Shown here one piece after another: positions 16,443 to 23,938 of a stretch of DNA of 64,000 nt; within the stretch, counting starts at the first letter, position 1, and every line of letters begins with the position of its first letter. Source of the DNA: Empedobacter tilapiae (GTDB taxonomy: Bacteria; Bacteroidota; Bacteroidia; Flavobacteriales; Weeksellaceae); assembly GCF_004785645.1 (NCBI RefSeq), contig NZ_SRPE01000002.1:310001-374000 (forward strand), read 5' to 3'. Under the pieces are notes generated by a model, which saw only the letters and a list, made by a program, of their open reading frames with translations, was not told where the DNA came from and did no database searches. The translations under genes were made by a program, and so were the position numbers.

Positions 16443-16832
16443 TCAGTTTCTATTTCTGTCATTCTCTTTTAGTAATTTTATAATTAATCTGAAAAAACCA
16501 AAACCAAAAAAAAATATTCCTATAATTCCAACTACCCAAGCAATAGTAGGATTGTATTTTCTAGATCCATCAAATAGATGATTAAAAGGCAAAATAAAAT
16601 AGCTAGTTATAGTAAAAATGAGAGCGCCTAATATATTAGCAATGTTTTTAGTTGAGTTACCATAAAATCTATTAATTAGAATGTAGAATACAACAGCTCC
16701 TCCACCAAAAAATAATAGAGATAAAAGCGCTATTATATTTGTTTGCTTTTCTTCCGAAATAATTAATAATGTAATAGATAGAATTACAAATAGAATACTG
16801 ATAAAGAAAAATATATATTTTTTTATAATCAT
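16443..16832 (-). CDS. Small integral membrane protein, unknown
   Basis: 129 residues with four hydrophobic segments (about 5-26, 34-54, 63-82 and 96-118) and a charged C-terminal tail (LLKENDRNRN). No family signature recognised. The ATG at 16832 begins directly before the first membrane segment. It stands alone between the HU-like palindromes and a divergent gene. Confidence 0.65.
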   Translation of the reverse strand: MIIKKYIFFFISILFVILSITLLIISEEKQTNIIALLSLLFFGGGAVVFYILINRFYGNSTKNIANILGALIFTITSYFILPFNHLFDGSRKYNPTIAWVVGIIGIFFFGFGFFRLIIKLLKENDRNRN

Positions 16833-16953
16833 TGTGCAAGATAATAGTTTAAACTTTTTGATTGAAGTGGAGATAAATTTACAACTATAATTTTGGTTTT
16901 AAAGTTTAATAATAACCCAAATTCAACCTATATTTAATATAAAATCATCCAAA

Positions 16954-17427
16954 ATGAGAAAAATAGAACAACTTTTTAGTGAATATGGAGAAAGTCATCA
17001 AAATGGGACAAACAAAACCATTCATTGGATTTGTGTTCCTTTAATCTTTTGGACGATTCTTGGTTTTATTTCCTACATTCCAACACCACATTTTTATATT
17101 CCAAGTTTTGGTTATATCAGTATAGCTTCAATCATTGCGTTGGTAATTGTTTCAATTTTTTATTTTAGATTATCGGTTGTCGTTGGTCTAATTATGATTT
17201 TTCTAATGCTGCTGATGGAATATTTTATTTCGTTGTGCAATCTTCAATTCGGTACAAAATCATGGATAGTTTATTTGGTGGTATTTATTATCACGTGGAT
17301 TTTACAATTTGTCGGACACAAAATAGAAGGGAAGAAGCCAAGTTTTCTCAAAGATTTACAATTTTTGTTGGTCGGACCAATTTGGTTGTTAGGTTTTATT
17401 TTACGTAAAATCGGAGTTAAGTATTAA
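16954..17427 (+). CDS. Mpo1-like (DUF962) membrane protein
   Basis: 157 residues of the Mpo1/YGL010w family, integral membrane proteins whose yeast member is a dioxygenase of 2-hydroxy fatty acids. The family block at the start is clear: FSEYGESHQNGTNKTIHWICVPLIFW, with the conserved HQN..N...H histidines, followed by about five hydrophobic segments and a second conserved HKIEGKKPSF. The enzyme activity in bacteria is inferred by family. It ends one base from the stop of a convergent gene. Confidence 0.83.
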   Translation: MRKIEQLFSEYGESHQNGTNKTIHWICVPLIFWTILGFISYIPTPHFYIPSFGYISIASIIALVIVSIFYFRLSVVVGLIMIFLMLLMEYFISLCNLQFGTKSWIVYLVVFIITWILQFVGHKIEGKKPSFLKDLQFLLVGPIWLLGFILRKIGVKY

Positions 17428-17428
17428 T

Positions 17429-18496
17429 CTATTTCTTACTCAAAATTTCATTTACTTTTTTCTCAATAGCTTCTGATAATCTGCTAAAACCTAAATCATT
17501 TGGATGAATTCCGTCTGTAGAACCTTCATTATCCGAACCGATTAAATTATCACCTTTCAATAAATACAAATCTTTTATACCATCTTTTGTCAACGCATCG
17601 TATTGTGCGCGATAGGTTTGATTTTGTCTTGTCATATCTTCGTGAGCTGTTAAATCAAATTTACTCATTGGTCGAATCAAGCTTTCTACCATCAAGATTG
17701 GCGTTTTTGGATGATATTTTCGGAGTAATTTGACGAACGGAATTGTTCTACTTTTGATTTCTTCAGGAGAACTATTCGGAACACAATCCAAGATAAACAA
17801 ATCAACACCTTGAATATCTTTAATCATTTCAGCTAATTCAATTTCAATTTTAGCATTTCCACTCAAACCAAGATTAATGAATTCGTAACCTGTTTTTCGC
17901 GTTAAAATAGAAGGATAATTCATTCCAGGACGACTTGCTGACGCACCTTGTACAATGCTCGAACCATAAACCACGATTTTCTTTTTATACGCAATCGGTT
18001 GATTGATAAAATTAGCAGAAGCATCAATTCCTATTTTTAAGTCTGTAATTTCGTTCCAAAGTGGTAAATAAAGCATGAATTCCTTTTCTGTTTTAGATAA
18101 ATTCTTGACAATATCATATTCACTTTTGATATTTTGCTGATTTGGTAAAGCCGCACCCGCAAAAATCCACTTTCCGTTTTCTTTGATATACAAATCCAAT
18201 CCACGAGCCATAATTCCAGTTGTATTCGCACCCAAATAAGTAGAACGAGTTGTCCAATCTAGTTTTATTTGCGATGTATTCGATTTAAATGTAACATATA
18301 ATCCAGCGGAAGCAGTAAATAAACCTTTTACTTTTTCGGGAAGATTTGCGTATTTGTTGGTATCGATTCTGTGATAAAAAGGCGCATTATCAAAGGCTTT
18401 TCCTTGTAGAGTAAATTCTTTATTTGTGATATATTTGATTTGTCCAAATACTTGAAAAGAACAAATAAGTGCAAAAAGCAGAAAGAAATTTTTCAT
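17429..18496 (-). CDS. Secreted SGNH/GDSL-family hydrolase
   Basis: 355 residues: a signal peptide ending at FQVFGQ, an N-terminal beta-sandwich part (to about residue 165) as in the two-domain SGNH carbohydrate esterase type, then the SGNH catalytic domain. Block I is VYGSSIVQGAS with nucleophile Ser180, block II INLGLSGNAKIE, block V DGIHPNDLGF with the catalytic Asp and His. Likely deacetylates or de-esterifies a glycan or lipid outside the cytoplasm; the substrate is not evident. It lies downstream of purB but a terminator separates them. Confidence 0.85.
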   Translation of the reverse strand: MKNFFLLFALICSFQVFGQIKYITNKEFTLQGKAFDNAPFYHRIDTNKYANLPEKVKGLFTASAGLYVTFKSNTSQIKLDWTTRSTYLGANTTGIMARGLDLYIKENGKWIFAGAALPNQQNIKSEYDIVKNLSKTEKEFMLYLPLWNEITDLKIGIDASANFINQPIAYKKKIVVYGSSIVQGASASRPGMNYPSILTRKTGYEFINLGLSGNAKIEIELAEMIKDIQGVDLFILDCVPNSSPEEIKSRTIPFVKLLRKYHPKTPILMVESLIRPMSKFDLTAHEDMTRQNQTYRAQYDALTKDGIKDLYLLKGDNLIGSDNEGSTDGIHPNDLGFSRLSEAIEKKVNEILSKK

Positions 18497-18524
18497 TGAT
18501 TATAATTGATTAAAGGTTAAAATT

Positions 18525-18557
18525 AAAAAAAGACTTCCAATTCGGAAGTCTTTTTTT
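18525..18557 (-). terminator. Terminator after purB
   Basis: AAAAAAAGACTTCC (18525-18538) and GGAAGTCTTTTTTT (18544-18557) form a 14-bp stem with a five-base loop. On the minus strand the run of T follows the stem, ending the purB transcript before the SGNH hydrolase gene. Confidence 0.85.
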
Positions 18558-18583
18558 GTTTCATGTGTTTGTCTTAAGCGTGT

Positions 18584-20011
18584 TTACACTTTAAGGTCTG
18601 TATGAGCGCCTAAAAGTGCTTTATTTTCTTCGATAATTGGATCAACCAAATCTTTTAAGAATTCCTCTGTTTGTTCAGAAGCAAATCCTGTAAAGTTTTT
18701 TGGATCTAATAATTCGACTAATTTTTCTTTATCAATTTTTACATTATCATCAGCAATAATACGCTCAATCAAATCGTTAGATTTTCCTTCCATTTTCACT
18801 TGTTTTGCAGCTTCCATAGAGTGTGTACGAATAATTTCGTGTAATTCTTGACGATCTCCACCATTTTTAACACCTTCCATAATGATATATTCAGTTGCCA
18901 TAAATGGTAATTCCTCTGCGATATGCTTCTCGATGATTTTAGGATAAACGACTAAACCATCTAAAATATTGTTCCAAATGATTAAAATTGCATCAATCGC
19001 TAAGAAAGCTTGAGGAACCGCTAAACGTTTATTGGCAGAATCATCTAACGTTCTTTCGAACCATTGAGTAGACGCAACCATTGCTGGAGAAGTTGCCAAA
19101 GACATCACATATTTCGCTAAAGAAGCAATACGCTCAGAACGCATAGGATTGCGTTTATATGCCATTGCAGAAGATCCAATTTGATTTTTCTCGAAAGGCT
19201 CTTCAATCTCTTTTAAATTTTGTAATAAACGTAAGTCGTTTGTGAATTTATGAGCAGATTGTGCAATGTTTGATAATAATTCTAATGCTTGTGCATCAAT
19301 TTTACGATCGTAAGTTTGTCCTGAAACTGCAAAAACATTTTTGAATCCGAAACGTTCAGATAATTTTTTGTCTAATGTTTTTACTTTTTGGTAATCTCCA
19401 TCAAATAATTCTTTGAAAGATGCCGCTGTACCAGTTGTTCCTTTTACTCCACGAAAACGTAATGTATCTATTCTGAATTCTAATTCTTCTAAATCTAATA
19501 AAACAGATTGTAACCAAAGTGTTGCACGTTTTCCAACGGTTGTTAATTGTGCTGGTTGGAAATGAGTAAATCCTAAAGTAGGTAAATCTTTGTATTGACG
19601 TGCAAATTTAGCTAAACCATCAATCACATTGATTAATTGTCCTTTTACGTGTTGAAATCCATCACGAATCTGAATCAAATCTGTGTTATCGCCAACAAAA
19701 GCTGAAGTTGCACCTAAGTGAATAATCGCTTTTGCGCTTGGTGCAACATCTCCGTACGTATGCACGTGAGCCATTACATCATGACGAAACTTCTTTTCGT
19801 AAGCCGCAGCAACATCATAATCAATATTAGTTGCGTTATCTTTCAGCTCTTGAATTTGTTCGTCTGTAATATCTAATCCAAGTTCCTTTTCAATTTCTGC
19901 TAAAGCAATCCAAAGCTGTCTCCATGTTGTAAATTTTTTCTCAGGAGAAAAGATATATAGCATTTCGTCGCTACAATATCTCGATTCTAAAGGATTTTGA
20001 TACTTGTTCAT
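18584..20011 (-). CDS. purB: Adenylosuccinate lyase
   Basis: Catalyses two steps of purine synthesis: SAICAR to AICAR plus fumarate, and adenylosuccinate to AMP plus fumarate. The 475 residues carry the fumarase/lyase-superfamily signature SSAMAYKRNPMRSE (flexible catalytic loop) and the HLGATSAFVGDNTDL and TLGFTHFQPAQLTTVGKR blocks with the catalytic His. It follows a fructosamine-kinase-like gene by 21 bases and purA two genes upstream, so AMP synthesis from IMP is complete in this operon. Confidence 0.97.
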   Translation of the reverse strand: MNKYQNPLESRYCSDEMLYIFSPEKKFTTWRQLWIALAEIEKELGLDITDEQIQELKDNATNIDYDVAAAYEKKFRHDVMAHVHTYGDVAPSAKAIIHLGATSAFVGDNTDLIQIRDGFQHVKGQLINVIDGLAKFARQYKDLPTLGFTHFQPAQLTTVGKRATLWLQSVLLDLEELEFRIDTLRFRGVKGTTGTAASFKELFDGDYQKVKTLDKKLSERFGFKNVFAVSGQTYDRKIDAQALELLSNIAQSAHKFTNDLRLLQNLKEIEEPFEKNQIGSSAMAYKRNPMRSERIASLAKYVMSLATSPAMVASTQWFERTLDDSANKRLAVPQAFLAIDAILIIWNNILDGLVVYPKIIEKHIAEELPFMATEYIIMEGVKNGGDRQELHEIIRTHSMEAAKQVKMEGKSNDLIERIIADDNVKIDKEKLVELLDPKNFTGFASEQTEEFLKDLVDPIIEENKALLGAHTDLKV

Positions 20012-20032
20012 TGTATTTGTTTGTTTTGTTTT

Positions 20033-20887
20033 TTAAAATTTTTTCAAAATGGTTTGCACATCTTTCACATAATAACCTTCGAAAAGGTAAGCGTGTATCA
20101 GCAATGGAAATAATTGTGCAATCGGTAAACGCTCTTCAAAATTTGGTGCTAAAGGACTATTTTCGTGATAAGCATCAAAAAATACATCATCAAATCCTCC
20201 AAAAAGCTTTGCAATAGCCAAATCCATTTCGCGATGACCATAATAAATTGCAGGATCTATAACCGAGAATTCACCTTTTTTATTGGCTAAAATATTTCCG
20301 TTCCAAAAATCTCCATGCAATAAAGCTGGCTTTTCTTCTGGAAATATCGAATTCAATTGTTTACATAAATTCTCTGCAGATTTTATTTGTTTTGAATTGA
20401 TTAATTGTTTGTTTTGCAGTAGTTTCATCATTGGCATGATGCGATTTTTTGCATAAAATTCGCTCCAAGAATCCGTTAAACTATTCGGTTGAACGACAAT
20501 AGCAATGTAATTATCTTCTGACCAACCAAATTGTTTACTTGTATTTTGATGAAGTTTTGCTAAATTTTTTCCTAAGTTTTCCCAATTTACAACAGTTGGA
20601 GTAGAGGTTTCCATCCATTCTAATAATAAATATTGAAAATCTTTTCCAGCTTCACCAACATTTACCACTTTCGGAACCGAAAATGTTTTGGTCTTTTTAA
20701 TAGCTTCTAAAGCACGTGCTTCTTTCTTGAAAAGATGAGGAAAGTTGTTTGCGGAATTTACCTTTAAAAAATATTTTTTATCAAACGATTCTAATCGAAA
20801 AGCATCATTAATATCACCACCTTTTATTGGGACGATAGAATCTATATCTAAATTCAATTGTTTTAATCGTTCTAAAATTTCATTCAT
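20033..20887 (-). CDS. Fructosamine/ketosamine-3-kinase family protein
   Basis: 284-residue aminoglycoside-kinase-like fold protein. The catalytic loop is LLHGDFWNGNIL (His191, Asp193) and the metal-binding motif is VIDPAIYYGHREMDLA; KGGDINDAF near residue 25 is the nucleotide-binding loop, with the ATP lysine in YFLKVN. Members phosphorylate sugars attached to protein amines so that glycation is reversed. It lies between purA and purB with 56 and 21 base gaps, so it is likely co-transcribed; no direct metabolic link to purines is known. Confidence 0.87.
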   Translation of the reverse strand: MNEILERLKQLNLDIDSIVPIKGGDINDAFRLESFDKKYFLKVNSANNFPHLFKKEARALEAIKKTKTFSVPKVVNVGEAGKDFQYLLLEWMETSTPTVVNWENLGKNLAKLHQNTSKQFGWSEDNYIAIVVQPNSLTDSWSEFYAKNRIMPMMKLLQNKQLINSKQIKSAENLCKQLNSIFPEEKPALLHGDFWNGNILANKKGEFSVIDPAIYYGHREMDLAIAKLFGGFDDVFFDAYHENSPLAPNFEERLPIAQLFPLLIHAYLFEGYYVKDVQTILKKF

Positions 20888-20943
20888 AAAAATATCTCAT
20901 AAAGTTATAGCCCAACAAAAGTCAGGCTATACTATTTAATTTA

Positions 20944-22233
20944 TTAAAATAAAGTTGTTCTAATAATGTTTTGAGAACGCTCTGGGCCAACCGAAACTAA
21001 ATAAACTTCGATTCCTAAGTATTTCTCAATGTAGTGGATGTAGTCTTGCGCTGTTTGCGGTAACTCATCAAAAGATTTTACATTTGTAATATCTTCTTTC
21101 CATCCTGGTAATTCGTCGTATTGCGCTTCGTAATCAGCTAATTTAGTTGTAGAAGAAGTGAAATAATCAATGATTTTTCCGTCTTCCGTTTTGTAACCTG
21201 TACAAACTTTTACTGTATCAATATTCGACATTACATCTAATTTAGTAATTACTAAATGTGTAATTCCATTAATCATACAAGCGTGTTTCAACGCTACTAA
21301 ATCTAACCAACCTGTGCGACGTGGACGACCTGTTGATGCTCCGAATTCGTGACCAACTTGACGAATTTGTTCTCCTAATTCGTTGTCCAATTCTGTTGGG
21401 AAAGGGCCGTTACCAACGCGTGTACAATATGCTTTCGAAACTCCGATCAAATTTTTCAATTTTGTAGGAGGAACTCCTGCACCAACACAAACTCCACCAG
21501 TTGTAGGAGAAGATGATGTAACGAATGGATATGTACCAAAATCGATGTCTAACATTAATGCTTGTGCACCTTCGAATAATACATTTTTACCTTCGTCAAT
21601 CGCGTGATTGATTTCTAATTCAGAATCCATGATACGTTCTTTCAAACGCTCTCCGTATGCTAAATATTTTTCGTAAATATCTTCGAATTTTAATGGCTCT
21701 TTATTGAATAATTTTTCGAATAAAGCATTTTTAACCACTAAATTTTCTTTGATTTTTTCTGCTAAAACTTCAGGATTTAATAAATCAATTGCACGAATAC
21801 CAACACGAGCTACTTTATCCTCATAACAAGGACCAATTCCGCGTTTTGTTGTACCAATTTGACTATCTTTTCCTGCAAATTCTTCACGATATTCGTCTAA
21901 CAAAATGTGATAAGGCATAATTATATGCGCTCTTCTCGAGATAAAAACGTGATCTGTAGAATAACCTTTTGCTTCTAATTGTTCAGTTTCTGCAAAAAAA
22001 GCTTCAGGATTTACTACGACACCATTCGCAATAATACATTTTCCTTTGCATTGTAAAACTCCAGAAGGTAATAAGTGTAAGACAAATTTATCATCACCTA
22101 CATAAACCGTGTGACCTGCGTTGTTACCACCTTGGTAGCGTACAACATAATCCGATTTTTCGGCTAATACATCTGTAATTTTTCCTTTTCCCTCGTCACC
22201 CCATTGAAGACCGACTACTACGTGTGTTGACAT
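20944..22233 (-). CDS. purA: Adenylosuccinate synthetase
   Basis: GTP-dependent ligase that joins IMP and aspartate to adenylosuccinate, the first committed step to AMP. The 429 residues start with the family P-loop region VGLQWGDEGKGKITD (catalytic Asp and the Gly-rich loop), contain QGGNNAGHTV, GTTKRGIGPCYEDK, and TGRPRRTGWLD. It is the first gene of the purA - kinase - purB unit, behind a good promoter at 22297-22326. Confidence 0.97.
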   Translation of the reverse strand: MSTHVVVGLQWGDEGKGKITDVLAEKSDYVVRYQGGNNAGHTVYVGDDKFVLHLLPSGVLQCKGKCIIANGVVVNPEAFFAETEQLEAKGYSTDHVFISRRAHIIMPYHILLDEYREEFAGKDSQIGTTKRGIGPCYEDKVARVGIRAIDLLNPEVLAEKIKENLVVKNALFEKLFNKEPLKFEDIYEKYLAYGERLKERIMDSELEINHAIDEGKNVLFEGAQALMLDIDFGTYPFVTSSSPTTGGVCVGAGVPPTKLKNLIGVSKAYCTRVGNGPFPTELDNELGEQIRQVGHEFGASTGRPRRTGWLDLVALKHACMINGITHLVITKLDVMSNIDTVKVCTGYKTEDGKIIDYFTSSTTKLADYEAQYDELPGWKEDITNVKSFDELPQTAQDYIHYIEKYLGIEVYLVSVGPERSQNIIRTTLF

Positions 22234-22296
22234 ATTGTTTGTTCGTTATTTGATTTGGAATAAAAATGAAACTAATCATCTTTTCTTGGTTCACTG

Positions 22297-22326
22297 CAAA
22301 GGTAATTTAAACCTTGTCTTAAACAA
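22297..22326 (-). promoter_or_regulatory. Bacteroidota-type promoter for purA
   Basis: On the minus strand a TTG (complement of 22324-22326) is followed after 19 bases by TACCTTTG (complement of 22297-22304), a full match to TTG-N(17-23)-TAnnTTTG. Transcription should begin near 22290, leaving a leader of about 57 bases before purA. No purine riboswitch fold was evident in this leader. Confidence 0.75.
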
Positions 22327-22462
22327 ATTTTAAACTCAATTTAGCACGATTATTTTTCAAGATTTTGTTAATAATTTTTGAAGATTAAATTAACCGAAAA
22401 TTAACCGAATTCATTAAAATAAATAACGTATTTTTACAAACTTTTACACCAAAAATTTCCAT

Positions 22463-23152
22463 ATGAAAATTGAAATCTGGTCGGATGTAATGTGTCCATT
22501 CTGTTACATCGGAAAAAAACATTTTGAACAAGCTTTAATGCAAATTCCTTATCAAGATAAAATACAGGTTGAATGGAAAAGTTTTCAGTTAAATCCTGAT
22601 TTATCTAAAACTGAAATTACTTCTGTGAATGATTATTTAATCGAAGCAAAAGGAATTTCGGAAGAACAAGTTTCGGCAATGAATAATCAATTGGCTGAGA
22701 TGGGAAAAGCTGTTGGAATTGATTTTCAACAACAAAATTCTAAAGTTGTCAATACAGGTGATGCTCATCGATTGATTCATTTTGCGCAAGCAAATGGAAA
22801 AGGTTCGGAGGCAGAAGAAAGACTTTTTAAAGCATATTTTACAGAAGGTAAAAATGTAGCTAATTATGAAGTTTTGGCTGAATTGGGAGAAGAAATTGGT
22901 TTGAACAAAACCGAAGTTCTTGAAATGCTAAATTCTGATGCAAATGTTTTTGAAGTTGCTTCGGATATTTTAGATGCACGTAATATTGGTGTTTCTGGCG
23001 TTCCATTTTTCGTAATTGACCGTAAATATGCACTTTCTGGTGCTCAACCTGTCGAATATTTTGTTTCTGCTTTGACGCAAGCTTACGAAAAAGATCATTT
23101 GGATCAACCACAAAATGGTGCTTCTTGTGATGTAGACGGAAATTGTGATTAA
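22463..23152 (+). CDS. DsbA-family oxidoreductase, FrnE-like
   Basis: 229 residues with the thioredoxin-fold DsbA/FrnE layout: IEIWSDVMCPFCYIGKKHFE at the N-terminus contains the redox pair Cys11-Pro-Phe-Cys14, an alpha-helical insertion follows, and the cis-Pro loop is VSGVPFFVID. There is no signal peptide, so it is cytoplasmic, unlike classical DsbA. A short C-terminal tail adds two more cysteines (SCDVDGNCD), as in FrnE proteins. Probably a thiol-disulfide isomerase or a glutathione/bacillithiol-linked oxidoreductase. Single gene with its own terminator. Confidence 0.87.
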   Translation: MKIEIWSDVMCPFCYIGKKHFEQALMQIPYQDKIQVEWKSFQLNPDLSKTEITSVNDYLIEAKGISEEQVSAMNNQLAEMGKAVGIDFQQQNSKVVNTGDAHRLIHFAQANGKGSEAEERLFKAYFTEGKNVANYEVLAELGEEIGLNKTEVLEMLNSDANVFEVASDILDARNIGVSGVPFFVIDRKYALSGAQPVEYFVSALTQAYEKDHLDQPQNGASCDVDGNCD

Positions 23153-23174
23153 AACAATTTGCAAATAAATATAG

Positions 23175-23203
23175 AAAAGGACTTCTATTGAAGTCCTTTT
23201 TTT
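23175..23203. terminator. Terminator after the FrnE-like gene
   Basis: AAAAGGACTTC (23175-23185) and GAAGTCCTTTT (23190-23200) form an 11-bp stem with loop TATT, followed by TTT. It also lies five bases from the stop of the convergent amidase gene and could serve both. Confidence 0.85.
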
Positions 23204-23207
23204 CGTT

Positions 23208-23813
23208 TTATATCGATTGATAATTCTCTAAAAATTGTACAATTTTTTCTGCTAATTGATTTTTATGAAAAGTGCTTTTCAAAGTTTCGGCATCAGTAGG
23301 ATTGCTAGCGAAACCTAATTCGATGAGAAAAGTTGGCTTTTTAGAATCTCTTAATATTTTAAAATTAGCTTTTTTCAAACCTCTGTTTTCGATAGAATTC
23401 ATGCTAACTAATTGTGCTAATTCAGCTCCAATTTTCTCTGTATGAGGATCAGTATTATCTTTATTGATAAAAACTTCAGATCCTTTTAGTTCCTTATTCG
23501 AAGAGCTATTCAAATGCAAAGAAATAACTAATTCAGGATTCAATTCATGCATTTTATTAACACGAGATTGTAAATCTAAATTATCATTTCTATCTCTTGT
23601 TAAAATAACATTGATATTTTTCTTTTTAGCTAATTGTTGAATTTTTTGAGCCAACTCTAAAGAATATTCACTTTCTACAATATTTCCATTATTTGAACCT
23701 TTATCAAAACCGCCATGTCCAGCATCTATGACAAAAGTTTTAGCAGTTTGTGCAAACATGGTAGATGTTGCGAATAAACTTGTAATAGCAAATAGATATA
23801 GTTTCTTTTTCAT
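23208..23813 (-). CDS. N-acetylmuramoyl-L-alanine amidase (Amidase_3), secreted
   Basis: 201 residues: signal peptide ending at TMFAQ, then a zinc amidase of the AmiC/CwlM fold that cuts the amide bond between MurNAc and L-Ala in peptidoglycan. Zinc ligands fit His33 in IDAGHGGFD, the Glu of NIVESEYS and His in VISLHLNSS; the catalytic Glu is in LIELGFASN. No extra binding domain. A second amidase of the same build (26385-27002) lies on the other side of the TonB receptor, apparently a paralogue. Confidence 0.92.
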   Translation of the reverse strand: MKKKLYLFAITSLFATSTMFAQTAKTFVIDAGHGGFDKGSNNGNIVESEYSLELAQKIQQLAKKKNINVILTRDRNDNLDLQSRVNKMHELNPELVISLHLNSSSNKELKGSEVFINKDNTDPHTEKIGAELAQLVSMNSIENRGLKKANFKILRDSKKPTFLIELGFASNPTDAETLKSTFHKNQLAEKIVQFLENYQSI

Positions 23814-23938
23814 AATAATCGTAATGATTTAATTAATATAAACATAATCAATTATTTATAAAAAATTACATTTTAGACTAAAAAAAGATGTAACATTTTA
23901 ACTACTCAAGCGTCTATAAGGTATAAAAATTAACACAA

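Noticed and set aside
20011-20217. Plus-strand reading frame across the purB/fructosamine kinase junction
   Set aside because: It is antisense to the kinase gene, has no recognisable family and no promoter; treated as a shadow frame.
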